NCBI RefSeq assembly: GCF_011762225.1 | Contig: NZ_JAASQI010000008.1 | Span: 1 to 64,000 of the forward strand | Length of the DNA: 64,000 nt | Direction of reading: 5' to 3' | Source: Pseudochelatococcus lubricantis | GTDB taxonomy: Bacteria; Pseudomonadota; Alphaproteobacteria; Rhizobiales; Beijerinckiaceae | In this document: one piece after another, positions 9,246 through 18,880 of the stretch | How the letters are laid out: the number at the start of each line of letters is the position of its first letter | How positions within the stretch are numbered: the first letter of the stretch is position 1 | Made by a program: the position numbers and the translations under genes | The notes under the pieces: model-generated | Seen by the model: only the letters and a program-made list of their open reading frames with translations | The model's database searches: none | What the model was told of the DNA's origin: nothing

Positions 9246-9297
9246 CCCCGTCCGGGGACCATCTGATCTCTCCCCGGCTGTATCGGGGATCAGATGG
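9246..9297 (+). promoter_or_regulatory. trbB leader hairpins covering the start codon
   Basis: CCCCG/CGGGG (9246-9257) forms a small hairpin. Next to it CCATCTGATC (9259-9268) pairs perfectly with GATCAGATGG (9288-9297), and the right arm contains the trbB ATG (9294). If folded in the mRNA, this would hide the ribosome site of the first gene of the trb operon. As DNA it could equally be the operator of a dimeric regulator such as the CopG-type protein just upstream. Confidence 0.5.
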
Positions 9298-10319
9298 CGA
9301 TTTCACCGAATAATCCAGAGGGCTTGGCGCGCGGCGCACGGATGCTGCGCACAGCGCTCGGCGCCGCCATCGCCCGGTTTCTGGAAGACGCAACCGTCGT
9401 CGAGGTGATGTTGAACCCGGACGGGCGCATCTGGATCGACCGGCTCTCCGAAGGGCTGGCCGATACGGGCGAGATGCTATCCGCCGCCGATGGCGAACGC
9501 ATCGTGCGTCTGGTCGCTCACCATGTCGGCGCAGAGGTTCATGCCGGTAGTCCGCGTGTCTCGGCCGAGCTGCCCGAAACAGGCGAGCGGTTCGAGGGTC
9601 TGCTGCCGCCGGTCGTTGCCGCACCCGCCTTCGCCATCCGCAAACCTGCCGTCGCCGTCTTCACGCTCGACGATTACGTCCATGCGGGGATCATGTCAGC
9701 GCGACAGGCCGAGGCACTGCGCCAAGGCATCGTTGCCCGGGCCAACATCCTCGTCGCCGGCGGCACCTCGACCGGCAAGACCACACTCACCAATGCGCTC
9801 CTCGCGGAAGTCGCGAAGACGTCCGATCGCGTCGTCATCATCGAGGACACCCGCGAGCTGCAATGCGCGGCGCCCAACCTCGTCGCCATGCGGACCCAGG
9901 ACGGGGTGGCGTCGTTGTCGGATCTCGTCCGCTCTTCGCTGCGCCTGCGCCCCGACCGCATCCCGATTGGTGAGGTCCGCGGCGCCGAGGCCCTCGACCT
10001 CCTGAAAGCATGGGGGACTGGCCACCCAGGCGGCGTCGGCACGATCCACGCTGGCAGCGCCATTGGCGCGCTGCGGCGCATGGAACAGCTCATCCAGGAA
10101 GCCGTCGTTACCGTCCCGCGCGCCCTGATCGCCGAGACGATCGACCTCGTGGCCGTCCTTTCTGGCCGCGGTTCCGCGCGCCGCCTCTCCGAACTTACGC
10201 GCGTCGAAGGCCTCGGCCCGGACGGCGACTACCGCGTCGCGCCCGCCGTCTGCGCCTGGGCTTCCAAGGGTGACGGCGCAGCCTCTCTCAGCCCAAGCCT
10301 CGAAGGAGAAACTCCGTGA
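9294..10319 (+). CDS. trbB: TrbB, conjugal transfer secretion ATPase (VirB11 family)
   Basis: A 341-residue hexameric ATPase of the mating-pair apparatus, acting at the cytoplasmic face of the channel. Walker A is [15 protein letters not shown] (near 158-172), and the Asp box [11 protein letters not shown] and [13 protein letters not shown] (His box) follow. It opens the trb operon, and its start codon lies in a hairpin. It overlaps trbC by 4 bp. Confidence 0.95.
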   Translation: MAISPNNPEGLARGARMLRTALGAAIARFLEDATVVEVMLNPDGRIWIDRLSEGLADTGEMLSAADGERIVRLVAHHVGAEVHAGSPRVSAELPETGERFEGLLPPVVAAPAFAIRKPAVAVFTLDDYVHAGIMSARQAEALRQGIVARANILVAGGTSTGKTTLTNALLAEVAKTSDRVVIIEDTRELQCAAPNLVAMRTQDGVASLSDLVRSSLRLRPDRIPIGEVRGAEALDLLKAWGTGHPGGVGTIHAGSAIGALRRMEQLIQEAVVTVPRALIAETIDLVAVLSGRGSARRLSELTRVEGLGPDGDYRVAPAVCAWASKGDGAASLSPSLEGETP

Positions 10320-10648
10320 TCCAACGCCTGCACCAAGCCCGCTATCGCGTCGTCATGCCCCTGTCCGTCGCCGCGCTTTCCGTGGTGATGGCCGCGCCCG
10401 CCCACGCCTCCGGCTCGTCGATGCCGTGGGAGGCGCCGCTGCAATCCATACTTCAGTCGATCGAAGGTCCGGTCGCCAAGATCGTCGCCGTCATCATCAT
10501 TATCACCACCGGCCTGACGCTGGCCTTCGGCGACACGTCGGGCGGCTTCCGCCGGCTGATTCAGATCGTGTTCGGTCTGTCGATCGCCTTTGCCGCTTCG
10601 AGCTTCTTCCTCTCCTTCTTCTCGTTCGGCGGCGGGGCGCTGGTCTGA
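10316..10648 (+). CDS. trbC: TrbC, prepilin (VirB2 family)
   Basis: A 110-residue pilin precursor. The N-terminal signal ends near AAPAHASG, and the mature part has two hydrophobic segments (IVAVIIIITTGLTLAFGD and LSIAFAASSFFLSFFSF) separated by a short loop, the VirB2/TrbC layout. It probably needs processing by the TraF-like peptidase encoded at 1657-2202. Its stop overlaps the trbD start. Confidence 0.9.
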   Translation: MIQRLHQARYRVVMPLSVAALSVVMAAPAHASGSSMPWEAPLQSILQSIEGPVAKIVAVIIIITTGLTLAFGDTSGGFRRLIQIVFGLSIAFAASSFFLSFFSFGGGALV

Positions 10649-10920
10649 TGGCGGACGCGGCCGACGACGTGCCGGGCTTCACCGTGCCGGTCCATCGGGC
10701 ACTGACCGAGCCGATCCTGCTCGGCGGCGCACCGCGCGCCATCGCGATCATGAACGGAACACTCGCTGGCGCTGTCGGCCTCGGTCTGCGGCTCTGGCTG
10801 GTCGGTCTTGCGATCTGGGCCATCGGCCACTTCGCGGCGGTGTGGGCGGCCAAGCGCGATCCGCTCTTCGTCGATGTCGGCCGCCGCCATCTGCGCATTC
10901 CCGCGCACCTCACGGTCTGA
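10648..10920 (+). CDS. trbD: TrbD, VirB3-family inner-membrane protein
   Basis: A 90-residue protein starting within the trbC stop (TGATG). It has the VirB3 pattern: GFTVPVHRALTEPILLGGAPR, then a hydrophobic span (LRLWLVGLAIWAIGHFAAVW) and KRDPLFVDVGRRHL near the C-terminus. It works with TrbE in pilus assembly. The order trbC-trbD-trbE is canonical. Confidence 0.9.
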   Translation: MADAADDVPGFTVPVHRALTEPILLGGAPRAIAIMNGTLAGAVGLGLRLWLVGLAIWAIGHFAAVWAAKRDPLFVDVGRRHLRIPAHLTV

Positions 10921-10933
10921 CGAGGACGCGCCG

Positions 10934-13372
10934 ATGATGAACCTCGCCGAATATCGCAACCGTAACAGTCGGCTCGCCGACTTTCTGCCCTGGGTGGCGC
11001 TGGTCGGCTCAGGTCTCGTGCTCAACAAGGACGGCAGCTTCCAGCGCACGGCGCGCTTTCGCGGTCCTGACCTGGATTCCGCTGTCGCGGCCGAGCTGGT
11101 CGCGGTCGCCGGCCGGCTCAACAATGCCTTCCGTCGTCTCGGCTCGGGCTGGGCGATCTTCGTGGAAGCGCAGCGCCATCCCTCGAACCTTTATCCCGAC
11201 AGTCATTTTCCGGATGCCGCATCGGCGCTAGTCGACGCTGAGCGCAAGGCCGGTTTCGAGGAAGCTGGAGCGCATTTCGAGTCCAGCTACTTCCTCACCT
11301 TCACCTACCTGCCGCCGGCCGAGGATGCTGCCCAGGCAGAAAGCTGGCTCTATGAGGGCCGTGAACAGAGGGGCCTCGATCCGCACGAGGTGCTGGGTGG
11401 CTTCACCGATCGCACGGACCGGCTGCTGTGCCTCATCGAAGCCTTCATGCCGGAATGCCGCTGGCTTGATGACGGCGAAACGCTGACCTACCTGCATGGA
11501 TGCGTTTCGACGGACCGGCATCGCGTCCGCGTTCCCGAAACGCCGATGTATCTCGACGCGCTGCTCGCCGATCAGCCGCTCACCGGCGGTCTGGAACCGC
11601 GCCTTGGGCAGGCACATCTGCGTGTTCTCACCATCACGGGATTTCCGACCGCGACGACGCCGGGCCTGCTCGACGAGCTGAACCGGCTGGCTTTCCCCTA
11701 TCGGTGGAGCACGCGCGCGGTCCTGCTGGACAAGACTGACGCGACCAAGCTGCTGACCAAGATCCGGCGGCAATGGTTCGCCAAGCGCAAATCGGTCGCC
11801 GCGATCCTCAAGGAGGTGATGACCAACGAAGCGTCCGTCCTTGTCGACACAGACGCAACGAACAAGGCGGCGGACGCCGATCTCGCGCTTCAGGAGCTGG
11901 GCGCCGACTATGCCGGCATCGCCTATGTCACCGCCACGGTGACAGTGTGGGATGCTGATCCGCGCGTTGCCGACGACAAACTGCGGCTGGTCGAGAAGGT
12001 CATCCAGGGCCGCGACTTCACCGCGATGGCGGAAACCATCAACGCGGTGGACGCCTGGCTCGGCAGCCTTCCTGGGCATGTTTACGCCAATGTGCGGCAA
12101 CCGCCGATCTCCACCCTCAATCTCGCCCACATGATCCCCCTGAGCGCCGTATGGGCGGGGCCGGAACGAGACGAGCATTTCGCAGCGCCCCCACTGCTGT
12201 TCGGCAAGACCGAAGGCTCGACCCCGTTCCGGTTTTCCCTTCACGTCGGCGACGTCGGCCACACGCTGATCGTCGGCCCGACCGGCGCGGGCAAGTCCGT
12301 CCTGCTGGCGCTCATGGCGCTCCAGTTTCGCCGTTATGCCGACGCCCAAGTCTTCGCTTTCGATTTTGGCGGTTCGATCCGGGCGGCGGCCCTCGCCATG
12401 GGCGGTGACTGGCACGACCTCGGCGGCGATCTCAGCGACGGCGCCACGACGAGCGTCAGTCTTCAGCCACTGGCTCATATCCACGACGTCTCCGAGCGCG
12501 CCTGGGCCGCCGATTGGATCGGCGCCATCCTGATGCGCGAGGCGGTCGCCATCACGCCAGAAGTGAAGGAGCACATCTGGACGGCGCTGACCTCGCTGGC
12601 CTCGGCGCCGGTCGAGGAACGCACCCTCACCGGCCTCACCGTTCTGCTCCAGTCCAACGACCTGAAGCAGGCGCTGCGCTCCTATTGCATCGGCGGCCCC
12701 TATGGGCGGCTACTCGACGCCGAACGGGAACATCTCGGTACGGCGACGGTCCAGGCGTTCGAGACCGAAGGGCTGATCGGCACCGGCGCGGCGCCCGCGG
12801 TTCTCTCCTATCTCTTTCACCGCATCGAGGACCGCTTCGACGGATCGCCGGCCCTTCTCATCATCGACGAGGGATGGCTCGCGCTGGACGACGACGGCTT
12901 TGCCGGTCAGCTCCGCGAATGGCTGAAGACGCTGCGCAAGAAGAACGCCAGCGTCATCTTCGCTACGCAGAGCCTGTCAGACATCGATGGCTCAGCCATC
13001 GCGCCAGCCATCATCGAGAGCTGCCAGACCCGCCTTCTGCTCCCGAACGAGCGCGCCATCGAACCGCAGATCACGGCGATCTATCGGCGCTTCGGCCTCA
13101 ACGACCGCCAGATCGAGATCATCGCGCGCGCCATGCCCAAGCGCGACTATTACTGCCAGTCCCGGCGCGGCAATCGCCTGTTCGAGCTGGGCCTGTCGGA
13201 CGTCGCCCTCGCGCTCTGCGCCGCTTCCTCGAAAACCGACCAATCCGCGATCTCGCGGCTGTTCGCCGAACACGGGCGGGCCGGCTTCCTCGCCGCCTGG
13301 CTCCGCCACCGCGACGTCGGCTGGGCGGCTGATCTCATTCCGACGCTCACCAAAACGGAGAAACTGCCATGA
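10934..13372 (+). CDS. trbE: TrbE, VirB4-family secretion ATPase
   Basis: An 812-residue ATPase that powers pilus assembly and substrate transfer. Walker A is IVGPTGAGKSVLLALMA (near 449) and Walker B ALLIIDEGWLALDDDGF (near 644), followed by LRKKNASVIFATQSLSDI. Length and motif spacing are normal for TrbE. A longer in-frame opening runs back into trbD; the ATG at 10934 after GAGGACGCGCCG is the likely start. It overlaps trbJ by 4 bp. Confidence 0.95.
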   Translation: MMNLAEYRNRNSRLADFLPWVALVGSGLVLNKDGSFQRTARFRGPDLDSAVAAELVAVAGRLNNAFRRLGSGWAIFVEAQRHPSNLYPDSHFPDAASALVDAERKAGFEEAGAHFESSYFLTFTYLPPAEDAAQAESWLYEGREQRGLDPHEVLGGFTDRTDRLLCLIEAFMPECRWLDDGETLTYLHGCVSTDRHRVRVPETPMYLDALLADQPLTGGLEPRLGQAHLRVLTITGFPTATTPGLLDELNRLAFPYRWSTRAVLLDKTDATKLLTKIRRQWFAKRKSVAAILKEVMTNEASVLVDTDATNKAADADLALQELGADYAGIAYVTATVTVWDADPRVADDKLRLVEKVIQGRDFTAMAETINAVDAWLGSLPGHVYANVRQPPISTLNLAHMIPLSAVWAGPERDEHFAAPPLLFGKTEGSTPFRFSLHVGDVGHTLIVGPTGAGKSVLLALMALQFRRYADAQVFAFDFGGSIRAAALAMGGDWHDLGGDLSDGATTSVSLQPLAHIHDVSERAWAADWIGAILMREAVAITPEVKEHIWTALTSLASAPVEERTLTGLTVLLQSNDLKQALRSYCIGGPYGRLLDAEREHLGTATVQAFETEGLIGTGAAPAVLSYLFHRIEDRFDGSPALLIIDEGWLALDDDGFAGQLREWLKTLRKKNASVIFATQSLSDIDGSAIAPAIIESCQTRLLLPNERAIEPQITAIYRRFGLNDRQIEIIARAMPKRDYYCQSRRGNRLFELGLSDVALALCAASSKTDQSAISRLFAEHGRAGFLAAWLRHRDVGWAADLIPTLTKTEKLP

Positions 13373-14130
13373 CCTTGCCTCGCTTTCGCGCAGCCCGGCT
13401 TTGTGCCGCGCTGCTCGTCGCCCCCGTTGCGTTCGCCCCGATGCTGGCGACGCCAGCCCACGCGCAATGGACCGTGTTCGACCCGTCCAACTATGCGCAG
13501 AACGTGCTGACGGCGGCCCGCACGCTCCAGCAGATCAACAATCAGATCAGCTCGCTCCAGAACGAGGCTCAGGGACTCATCAACCAGGCCCGCAATCTGG
13601 CGAGCCTGCCCTACTCGTCCCTGCAACAGCTCCAGCAGTCGGTGCAGCGCACGCAGCAATTGCTCAGCCAGGCGCAGAACATTGCGTACAGCGTCCAGCA
13701 GATCGACCAGGCGTTCCAGAGCAAATACGCCAATGTCTCGATGTCGGCGCCGGACCAGCAGCTCGTCGCCGATGCGCGCTCGCGCTGGCAGAACACCGTG
13801 GGCGGGTTGCAGGATGCCATGCGCGTCCAGGCTGGTGTCGTCGGGAATATCGACACCAACCGCGCCCAGATGTCGGCGCTGATCGGCGCCAGCCAGTCGG
13901 CGACCGGCGCGCTTCAGGCGACGCAGGCCGGCAACCAGCTTCTCGCGCTCCAGGCGCAGCAACTCGCCGACCTCACCGCCGTCGTCACGGCCAACGGCCG
14001 GGCTCAGGCTTTGCAGTCGGCGGAACAAGCCGCCGCCGCCGAACAGGGTCGCGAACAGCGCCGCCGTTTTCTGACGCCGGGCGCGGGCTACCAGCCCGGC
14101 AACGCGCAGATGTTCTACGGAAACAAGTGA
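13369..14130 (+). CDS. trbJ: TrbJ, VirB5-family pilus-associated protein
   Basis: A 253-residue periplasmic protein with a signal peptide ending near ATPAHAQW. A long Gln-rich helical region follows (LQQINNQISSLQNEAQGLINQ and LQQLQQSVQRTQQLL), predicted to form coiled coils as in VirB5/TrbJ. It is thought to sit at the pilus tip and contact recipient cells. It is coupled to trbE by a 4-bp overlap. Confidence 0.9.
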   Translation: MTLPRFRAARLCAALLVAPVAFAPMLATPAHAQWTVFDPSNYAQNVLTAARTLQQINNQISSLQNEAQGLINQARNLASLPYSSLQQLQQSVQRTQQLLSQAQNIAYSVQQIDQAFQSKYANVSMSAPDQQLVADARSRWQNTVGGLQDAMRVQAGVVGNIDTNRAQMSALIGASQSATGALQATQAGNQLLALQAQQLADLTAVVTANGRAQALQSAEQAAAAEQGREQRRRFLTPGAGYQPGNAQMFYGNK

Positions 14131-14140
14131 GGGCGACGCG

Positions 14141-14512
14141 ATGGACGGCAAGACCCTCGCGCGCATCGGTGCCGTCGTGTTCGTCGCGATCGCGGTTACG
14201 GCAACCGCGATCGAGATGACCCGCAAGGACGACCGGCAGAATAGCCCTGCGATGCAAGCTCGCGCAGTGACGGAACGAGATCCGCTCGCCGCCGAACTCG
14301 CCCGGTGCAGCGGGATGGGCGAAGCCGGCGCGCGTGATCCGTCCTGCCTGAAGATCTGGGCCGAGAACCGGCGGCGCTTCCTCGGCGAACCGGCCCCGAC
14401 GCCAGCCCCGACCACGCCAACGGCAATGTTCCCGACTGCGCCGACCAGTGAGCCCTCGAACAAGATCCCCCCCACCATTCGGGCGGAGCCTTCCGAGCCA
14501 GAGGCTCGCTGA
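14141..14512 (+). CDS. trbK: TrbK-like entry exclusion protein
   Basis: A 123-residue protein with one N-terminal hydrophobic segment (IGAVVFVAIAVTATAIEM), a central part with ELARCSGMGEAGARDPSCLKIWAENRR in pieces, and a Pro-rich tail. The two cysteines and the position between trbJ and trbL fit the alternative TrbK family of alphaproteobacterial ICEs, which blocks redundant transfer into cells that already carry the element. The exclusion role is by family, not seen directly. Confidence 0.75.
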   Translation: MDGKTLARIGAVVFVAIAVTATAIEMTRKDDRQNSPAMQARAVTERDPLAAELARCSGMGEAGARDPSCLKIWAENRRRFLGEPAPTPAPTTPTAMFPTAPTSEPSNKIPPTIRAEPSEPEAR

Positions 14513-14514
14513 TC

Positions 14515-15867
14515 GTGGGCCGCACCGGCGTCATCGACCATTTCCTCGAGGTCTTCACCCGCTACATCGACGGCGGCTTCGGCCTGCTCGGCGGCGAAGT
14601 CGGATTCATCGCCACAACGCTGATCGTCATCGACGTGACGCTCGCCGCGCTGTTCTGGTCGTGGGGCGCCGATGACAACATCATCGCCAGGCTGGTCAAA
14701 AAGACACTGTTCGTCGGCATCTTCGCTTACCTGATCTCCAACTGGAACAATCTCGCCCGCATCATCTTCGAGAGCTTCGCCGGCCTTGGCCTGAAAGCCA
14801 GCGGCACGGGCTTCGCGGTCAGTGATCTGATGCGGCCCGGCAAGGTCGCCCAGACCGGTCTCGACGCCGGCCGGCCGCTGCTCGACTCGATCTCGAACCT
14901 GATGGGCTACTGGTCGTTCTTCGAGAACTTCATCCAGATCGCCTGCATGTTCTTCGCCTGGGCGCTGGTGCTGCTCGCCTTCTTTGTCCTCGCGATCCAG
15001 CTTTTCGTCACCCTGATCGAGTTCAAGCTGACGACACTTGCCGGCTTCGTGCTGATCCCGTTCGGCCTGTTCGGCAAATCGGCGTTCATGGCCGAGCGGG
15101 TGCTGGGCAATGTCATTTCCAGCGGCATCAAGGTTCTCGTCCTCGCCGTCATCATCGGCATCGGCTCGACGCTCTTCTCCGAATTCACCGCGGGTTTCGG
15201 CGGCGCCACGCCGTCGATCGACGACGCGATGGCGATCGTGCTCGCCGCGCTTTCTCTTCTTGGCCTCGGCATCTTCGGCCCCGGCATCGCCAACGGCCTC
15301 GTCTCGGGTGGCCCGCAACTCGGTGCGGGCGCCGCCGTCGGAACTGGCCTTGCCGCCGGCGGCATGGTCGCGGCCGGCGCAGCGACCGCTGGCGCCGTCG
15401 TCTCCGGTGGCGCCGCCCTTGCTGGCGGCGCGGCCGCCGCCGCCCGTGGCGGGGCAACACTCGCAGGTGGTGCGACCAGCGCCTACAGCCTTGGTGCGGC
15501 CGGGCAATCCGGCGCGTCTGCCGTCGCCTCTGGTCTCGGCAATGTCGCCAGCACGGGCGCGAAGGCAGCAGTCTCGCCGCTGAAGCGCGCCGCTGGTCGT
15601 GCTGCCGATAGCCTGAAGCAGAGCTACCAGGCCGGCAGCCAGGCCGCGACGGAGATCGCCACTAGCGCATCCGGCGCAACGGCGAGCGAAGCCTCCGCTG
15701 GAGCCGCCTCTCCGGCATCATCCGCCACCGACGGTCCACCGGCCTGGGCGAAGCGCATGAAGCGTTCTCAGCAGCTCACGCATGCCGTCCAGGCGGCCGC
15801 TCACGCCGTTCGCAGCGGCGACAGCCACGGCGGCGGCTCCTCCGTCAACCTTTCCGGAAGCGACTGA
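14515..15867 (+). CDS. trbL: TrbL, polytopic VirB6-family channel protein
   Basis: A 450-residue inner-membrane protein starting with GTG 2 bp after trbK. Several membrane spans cover residues about 25-270 (FIATTLIVIDVTLAALFW, MFFAWALVLLAFFVLAIQL, IKVLVLAVIIGIGSTLF). The C-terminal 170 residues are an Ala/Gly/Ser-rich low-complexity tail, usual in TrbL. A 785-codon frame on the other strand here is only a shadow of this skewed sequence. Confidence 0.93.
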   Translation: MGRTGVIDHFLEVFTRYIDGGFGLLGGEVGFIATTLIVIDVTLAALFWSWGADDNIIARLVKKTLFVGIFAYLISNWNNLARIIFESFAGLGLKASGTGFAVSDLMRPGKVAQTGLDAGRPLLDSISNLMGYWSFFENFIQIACMFFAWALVLLAFFVLAIQLFVTLIEFKLTTLAGFVLIPFGLFGKSAFMAERVLGNVISSGIKVLVLAVIIGIGSTLFSEFTAGFGGATPSIDDAMAIVLAALSLLGLGIFGPGIANGLVSGGPQLGAGAAVGTGLAAGGMVAAGAATAGAVVSGGAALAGGAAAAARGGATLAGGATSAYSLGAAGQSGASAVASGLGNVASTGAKAAVSPLKRAAGRAADSLKQSYQAGSQAATEIATSASGATASEASAGAASPASSATDGPPAWAKRMKRSQQLTHAVQAAAHAVRSGDSHGGGSSVNLSGSD

Positions 15868-15869
15868 CC

Positions 15870-16553
15870 ATGTTCAAACGACCAGCCACCCACTACGGCA
15901 AATCTCCACAGCCCGAGACACCCTATCAACGCGCCGCGCAGATCTGGGACGACCGCATCGGCTCCGCCCGCGTGCAAGCCCGCAACTGGCGCTTCATGGC
16001 ATTCGGCTCGCTGGCTCTATCCATGGGCCTTTCCGCCGCGCTGGTCTGGCAATCCACCAATGGCTCGATCGTGCCCTGGGTGGTGCAGGTCGACCGGCTC
16101 GGCCAGGCCCAAGCCGTCGCGCCGGCGACCGCCGACTACCAGCCGAACGATCCGCAGATCGCCTTCTACCTCGCGCGCTTCATCGAGCAGGTCCGTTCGA
16201 TCCCGGCCGATGCGATCATCGTGCGGCAGAACTGGCTGCGCGCTTACGACTTCACCACCCAGGTCGGGGCTCTGGCGCTGAGCGACTATGCCCGCGCCAA
16301 CGATCCCTTCGCCAAGGTCGGCAAACAGCAAGTCGCGGTGGATGTCTCGTCGGTCATTCGCGCCTCGCCGTCAAGCTTCCGCATCGCCTGGATCGAGCGC
16401 CGCTATCAAGACGGCGCTCTCGCCTCCACCGAACGCTGGTCCGCCATCCTCACCGTCACCGTTCAGCCGCCGCGCGATGCCGACACGCTGAGAAAGAACC
16501 CGCTCGGCATCTACGTCAACGCCATCAACTGGTCGAAGGAGCTTGGACAATGA
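15870..16553 (+). CDS. trbF: TrbF, VirB8-family assembly protein
   Basis: A 227-residue bitopic protein: a cytoplasmic N-terminus (NPxP-free, PETPYQRAAQIWDDRIGSA), one membrane span (FMAFGSLALSMGLSAALVW) and a periplasmic NTF2-like domain. The motif FRIAWIERRYQDGAL is typical. It nucleates the inner-membrane complex with TrbG and TrbI. It overlaps trbG by 4 bp. Confidence 0.93.
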   Translation: MFKRPATHYGKSPQPETPYQRAAQIWDDRIGSARVQARNWRFMAFGSLALSMGLSAALVWQSTNGSIVPWVVQVDRLGQAQAVAPATADYQPNDPQIAFYLARFIEQVRSIPADAIIVRQNWLRAYDFTTQVGALALSDYARANDPFAKVGKQQVAVDVSSVIRASPSSFRIAWIERRYQDGALASTERWSAILTVTVQPPRDADTLRKNPLGIYVNAINWSKELGQ

Positions 16554-17617
16554 CGCCAGCACTCCGAAAAGCCGCCCCCTGGAGTGCAGGGCGTCCGGCT
16601 TCCCTCAACCACGCCATTCCGATTTTCCGTAAGGCCGGAATGCCGCTTCTGCTGCTCGGCGCATCGGCGCTCGCCGGATGCGCGACGCATACACCGCCGC
16701 CGGAAATCTCCTACGACAATGCGGCGCCGGCCGTGCAGGCCGCCGATCCGCCCAAACCCGTGCAGGTGGTGGAGTTGCCGAAGCCACTGCCGCTTCCCGG
16801 CCAGTTGAAGCCGGTCGGCAGGGACGGCAAACCCGAACCGGAAGCCGCCGACCCGACGGTGCGCGTCAACCAGGCCAACGCCGCTGCGCGTGTCCAGCCC
16901 GTCCGCAATGGCTTCATCAACTCGATGCAGGTCTATCCCTTCGTCGATGGCGCGCTCTATCAGGTCTATGCCTCACCGGGGCAGATCACCGACATCGCTC
17001 TCCAGCCCGGCGAACAGCTCGTCGGCTCCGGCCCCGTCGCCGCCGGTGACACCGTGCGCTGGATCATCGGCGATACCGAAAGTGGCGCCGGCGCGGGCAA
17101 GCAGATTCATATCCTTGTGAAGCCAACGCGGGCCGAGTTGCTGACCAACCTCGTCATCAACACCGACCGCCGCACCTATCATATGGAACTGCGCTCGACG
17201 CCTTCGACCTATATGGCGTCGGTTTCCTGGCAATATCCGCAGGATCAGCTCATCGCGCTACGCCGCCAGAACAGTCAGGCCGAGGCTGCGCAGCCCGTTG
17301 CCGATGGCGTCGACCTCGCGCGCGTAAACTTCCGCTACGATGTGAAGGGCGATCGTGCGCCGTGGCGACCGCTACGGGCCTTCGACGACGGCCGACAGGT
17401 CTTCATCGAGTTTCCGCGCGGGATCGGCCAGGGCGAGATGCCGCCGCTGTTCGTGGTCGGGCCGGAAGGCGACAACTCCGAGCTGGTCAACTATCGGGTG
17501 CGCGGCAACTACATGATCGTGGACCGGCTGTTCGCCGCCGCCGAACTGCGCTTCGGTGCGGGCAAAGATCAGAAGCGGGTCCGCATCGTCCGCACCGATG
17601 GGAGGCCGGCATCGTGA
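16550..17617 (+). CDS. trbG: TrbG, VirB9-family outer-membrane channel protein (lipoprotein)
   Basis: A 355-residue protein. The signal sequence ends in a lipobox (ALAGC near residue 43) after a long basic N-terminus. The VirB9 domain follows, with YPFVDGALYQVYASPGQITDIALQPGE and LVINTDRRTYHMEL in pieces. A longer in-frame opening exists upstream, but the ATG at 16550 sits in the trbF stop (ATGA) and gives normal length. With TrbI it forms the outer-membrane core. Confidence 0.93.
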   Translation: MTPALRKAAPWSAGRPASLNHAIPIFRKAGMPLLLLGASALAGCATHTPPPEISYDNAAPAVQAADPPKPVQVVELPKPLPLPGQLKPVGRDGKPEPEAADPTVRVNQANAAARVQPVRNGFINSMQVYPFVDGALYQVYASPGQITDIALQPGEQLVGSGPVAAGDTVRWIIGDTESGAGAGKQIHILVKPTRAELLTNLVINTDRRTYHMELRSTPSTYMASVSWQYPQDQLIALRRQNSQAEAAQPVADGVDLARVNFRYDVKGDRAPWRPLRAFDDGRQVFIEFPRGIGQGEMPPLFVVGPEGDNSELVNYRVRGNYMIVDRLFAAAELRFGAGKDQKRVRIVRTDGRPAS

Positions 17618-18879
17618 GCGACGAACGCGATCCGGAGAACGAGGCTGAGCGGAAGCCCGATGGGGCGCCACAGCCAGAGGCGGTCGAAGAAAAAGACGAC
17701 CGGCCGCTCACGGGCGAGCCGGTCGCGCCAATGCGGCTGCGCCCCGAGCCGCCGCGCGTCACCCGCCTGTCACGCAAGGTGCTGACGGGCCTCGGCCTGG
17801 CAGCGAGCCTGGGCGTCGGTGGCGCACTGGTCTATGCGCTCCAGAATCGGAACGGCGGCAATCAAGGTCAGGAACTCTATTCCACCGACAACCGCTCGAC
17901 ACCTGACGGATTGGCTGGCCTGCCCAAGGACTATACCGGCGTGCCCAAACTCGGCCCACCGCTCCCCGGAGATCTCGGCCGCCCGATCCTTAATGCACAG
18001 AACGGCGGGCCATCCGTTTCGACACCGGGAGGCACTGCTCCCGCGCCAGTCGGCCCCAGCCCGGAGGAGCAACGTCGGACGCAGGAACTGGAGGCGGCTC
18101 GCACCGCGCGCATGTTCGCGTCCACGGAGACGCGGCCCGCCAATACCGCGACGACCGCACAGCCATCCGCGACGGCTGCCCCCGCAACCGATCTCGCCAG
18201 CCTCGGTCTCGCACCGCAGCCAGCCACACCGTCGGCGCAGGATCGGCAGCTCGCCTTCCTCAACCAGGCGCCAGACAAGCGCACCGTCTCGTCAGATCGA
18301 GTTGTAGCGCCCGCCTCGGGCAATGTCCTTCAGGCCGGAGCGGTGATTTCCGCCGCGCTCATCACCGGCATCCGCTCCGATCTTCCTGGACAGATCACCG
18401 CGCAGGTGACGGAAAACGTCTATGACAGCCCTACGGGCAAGATTCTGCTCGTACCCCAAGGCACCCGCGTCATCGGGCAATATGATAGCGGCGTCGGCTT
18501 CGGCCAGCGGCGTGTGCTGCTCGTCTGGAACCGAATGATCTTTCCTAACGGCCGCTCGATCGTCCTCGAGCGCCAGCCTGGTGCGGACGCCGAGGGCTAT
18601 GCCGGGCTGGAGGATGGCGTCGATTACCATTGGGGCGAGTTGTTCAAGGCTGCGGCGCTCTCGACGCTGCTCAGCATTGGCGCCGAGGCCGGCTCGTCAG
18701 GACAGGAAAGCGACATTGCCCGCGCGCTGCGCAATGGTGCGTCCAACAGCGTCAACCAGACCGGTCAGCAGATCGTGCAACGACAGCTCAACATCGCACC
18801 AACGCTCACCATCCGGCCGGGCTTCCCCGTTCGCGTCATCGTCACGCGCGACCTTGTTCTCGAACCCTACGGAGGCTGA
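17614..18879 (+). CDS. trbI: TrbI, VirB10-family core complex protein
   Basis: A 421-residue protein starting with GTG overlapping the trbG stop (GTGA). It has an acidic cytoplasmic N-terminus, one membrane span (VLTGLGLAASLGVGGALVYAL), a Pro-rich periplasmic linker and the VirB10 beta-barrel domain with GNVLQAGAVISAALITGI and PQGTRVIGQYDSGV. It connects the inner and outer membrane parts of the channel and ends the trb block. Confidence 0.94.
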   Translation: MSDERDPENEAERKPDGAPQPEAVEEKDDRPLTGEPVAPMRLRPEPPRVTRLSRKVLTGLGLAASLGVGGALVYALQNRNGGNQGQELYSTDNRSTPDGLAGLPKDYTGVPKLGPPLPGDLGRPILNAQNGGPSVSTPGGTAPAPVGPSPEEQRRTQELEAARTARMFASTETRPANTATTAQPSATAAPATDLASLGLAPQPATPSAQDRQLAFLNQAPDKRTVSSDRVVAPASGNVLQAGAVISAALITGIRSDLPGQITAQVTENVYDSPTGKILLVPQGTRVIGQYDSGVGFGQRRVLLVWNRMIFPNGRSIVLERQPGADAEGYAGLEDGVDYHWGELFKAAALSTLLSIGAEAGSSGQESDIARALRNGASNSVNQTGQQIVQRQLNIAPTLTIRPGFPVRVIVTRDLVLEPYGG

Positions 18880-18880
18880 C

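Noticed and set aside
13150-15507. 785-codon frame on the minus strand
   Set aside because: It lies opposite trbE-trbJ-trbK-trbL, whose products are clear. Its product is a mix of Asp/Glu/Arg/Gly runs, as expected from the complement of G/C-rich codons.
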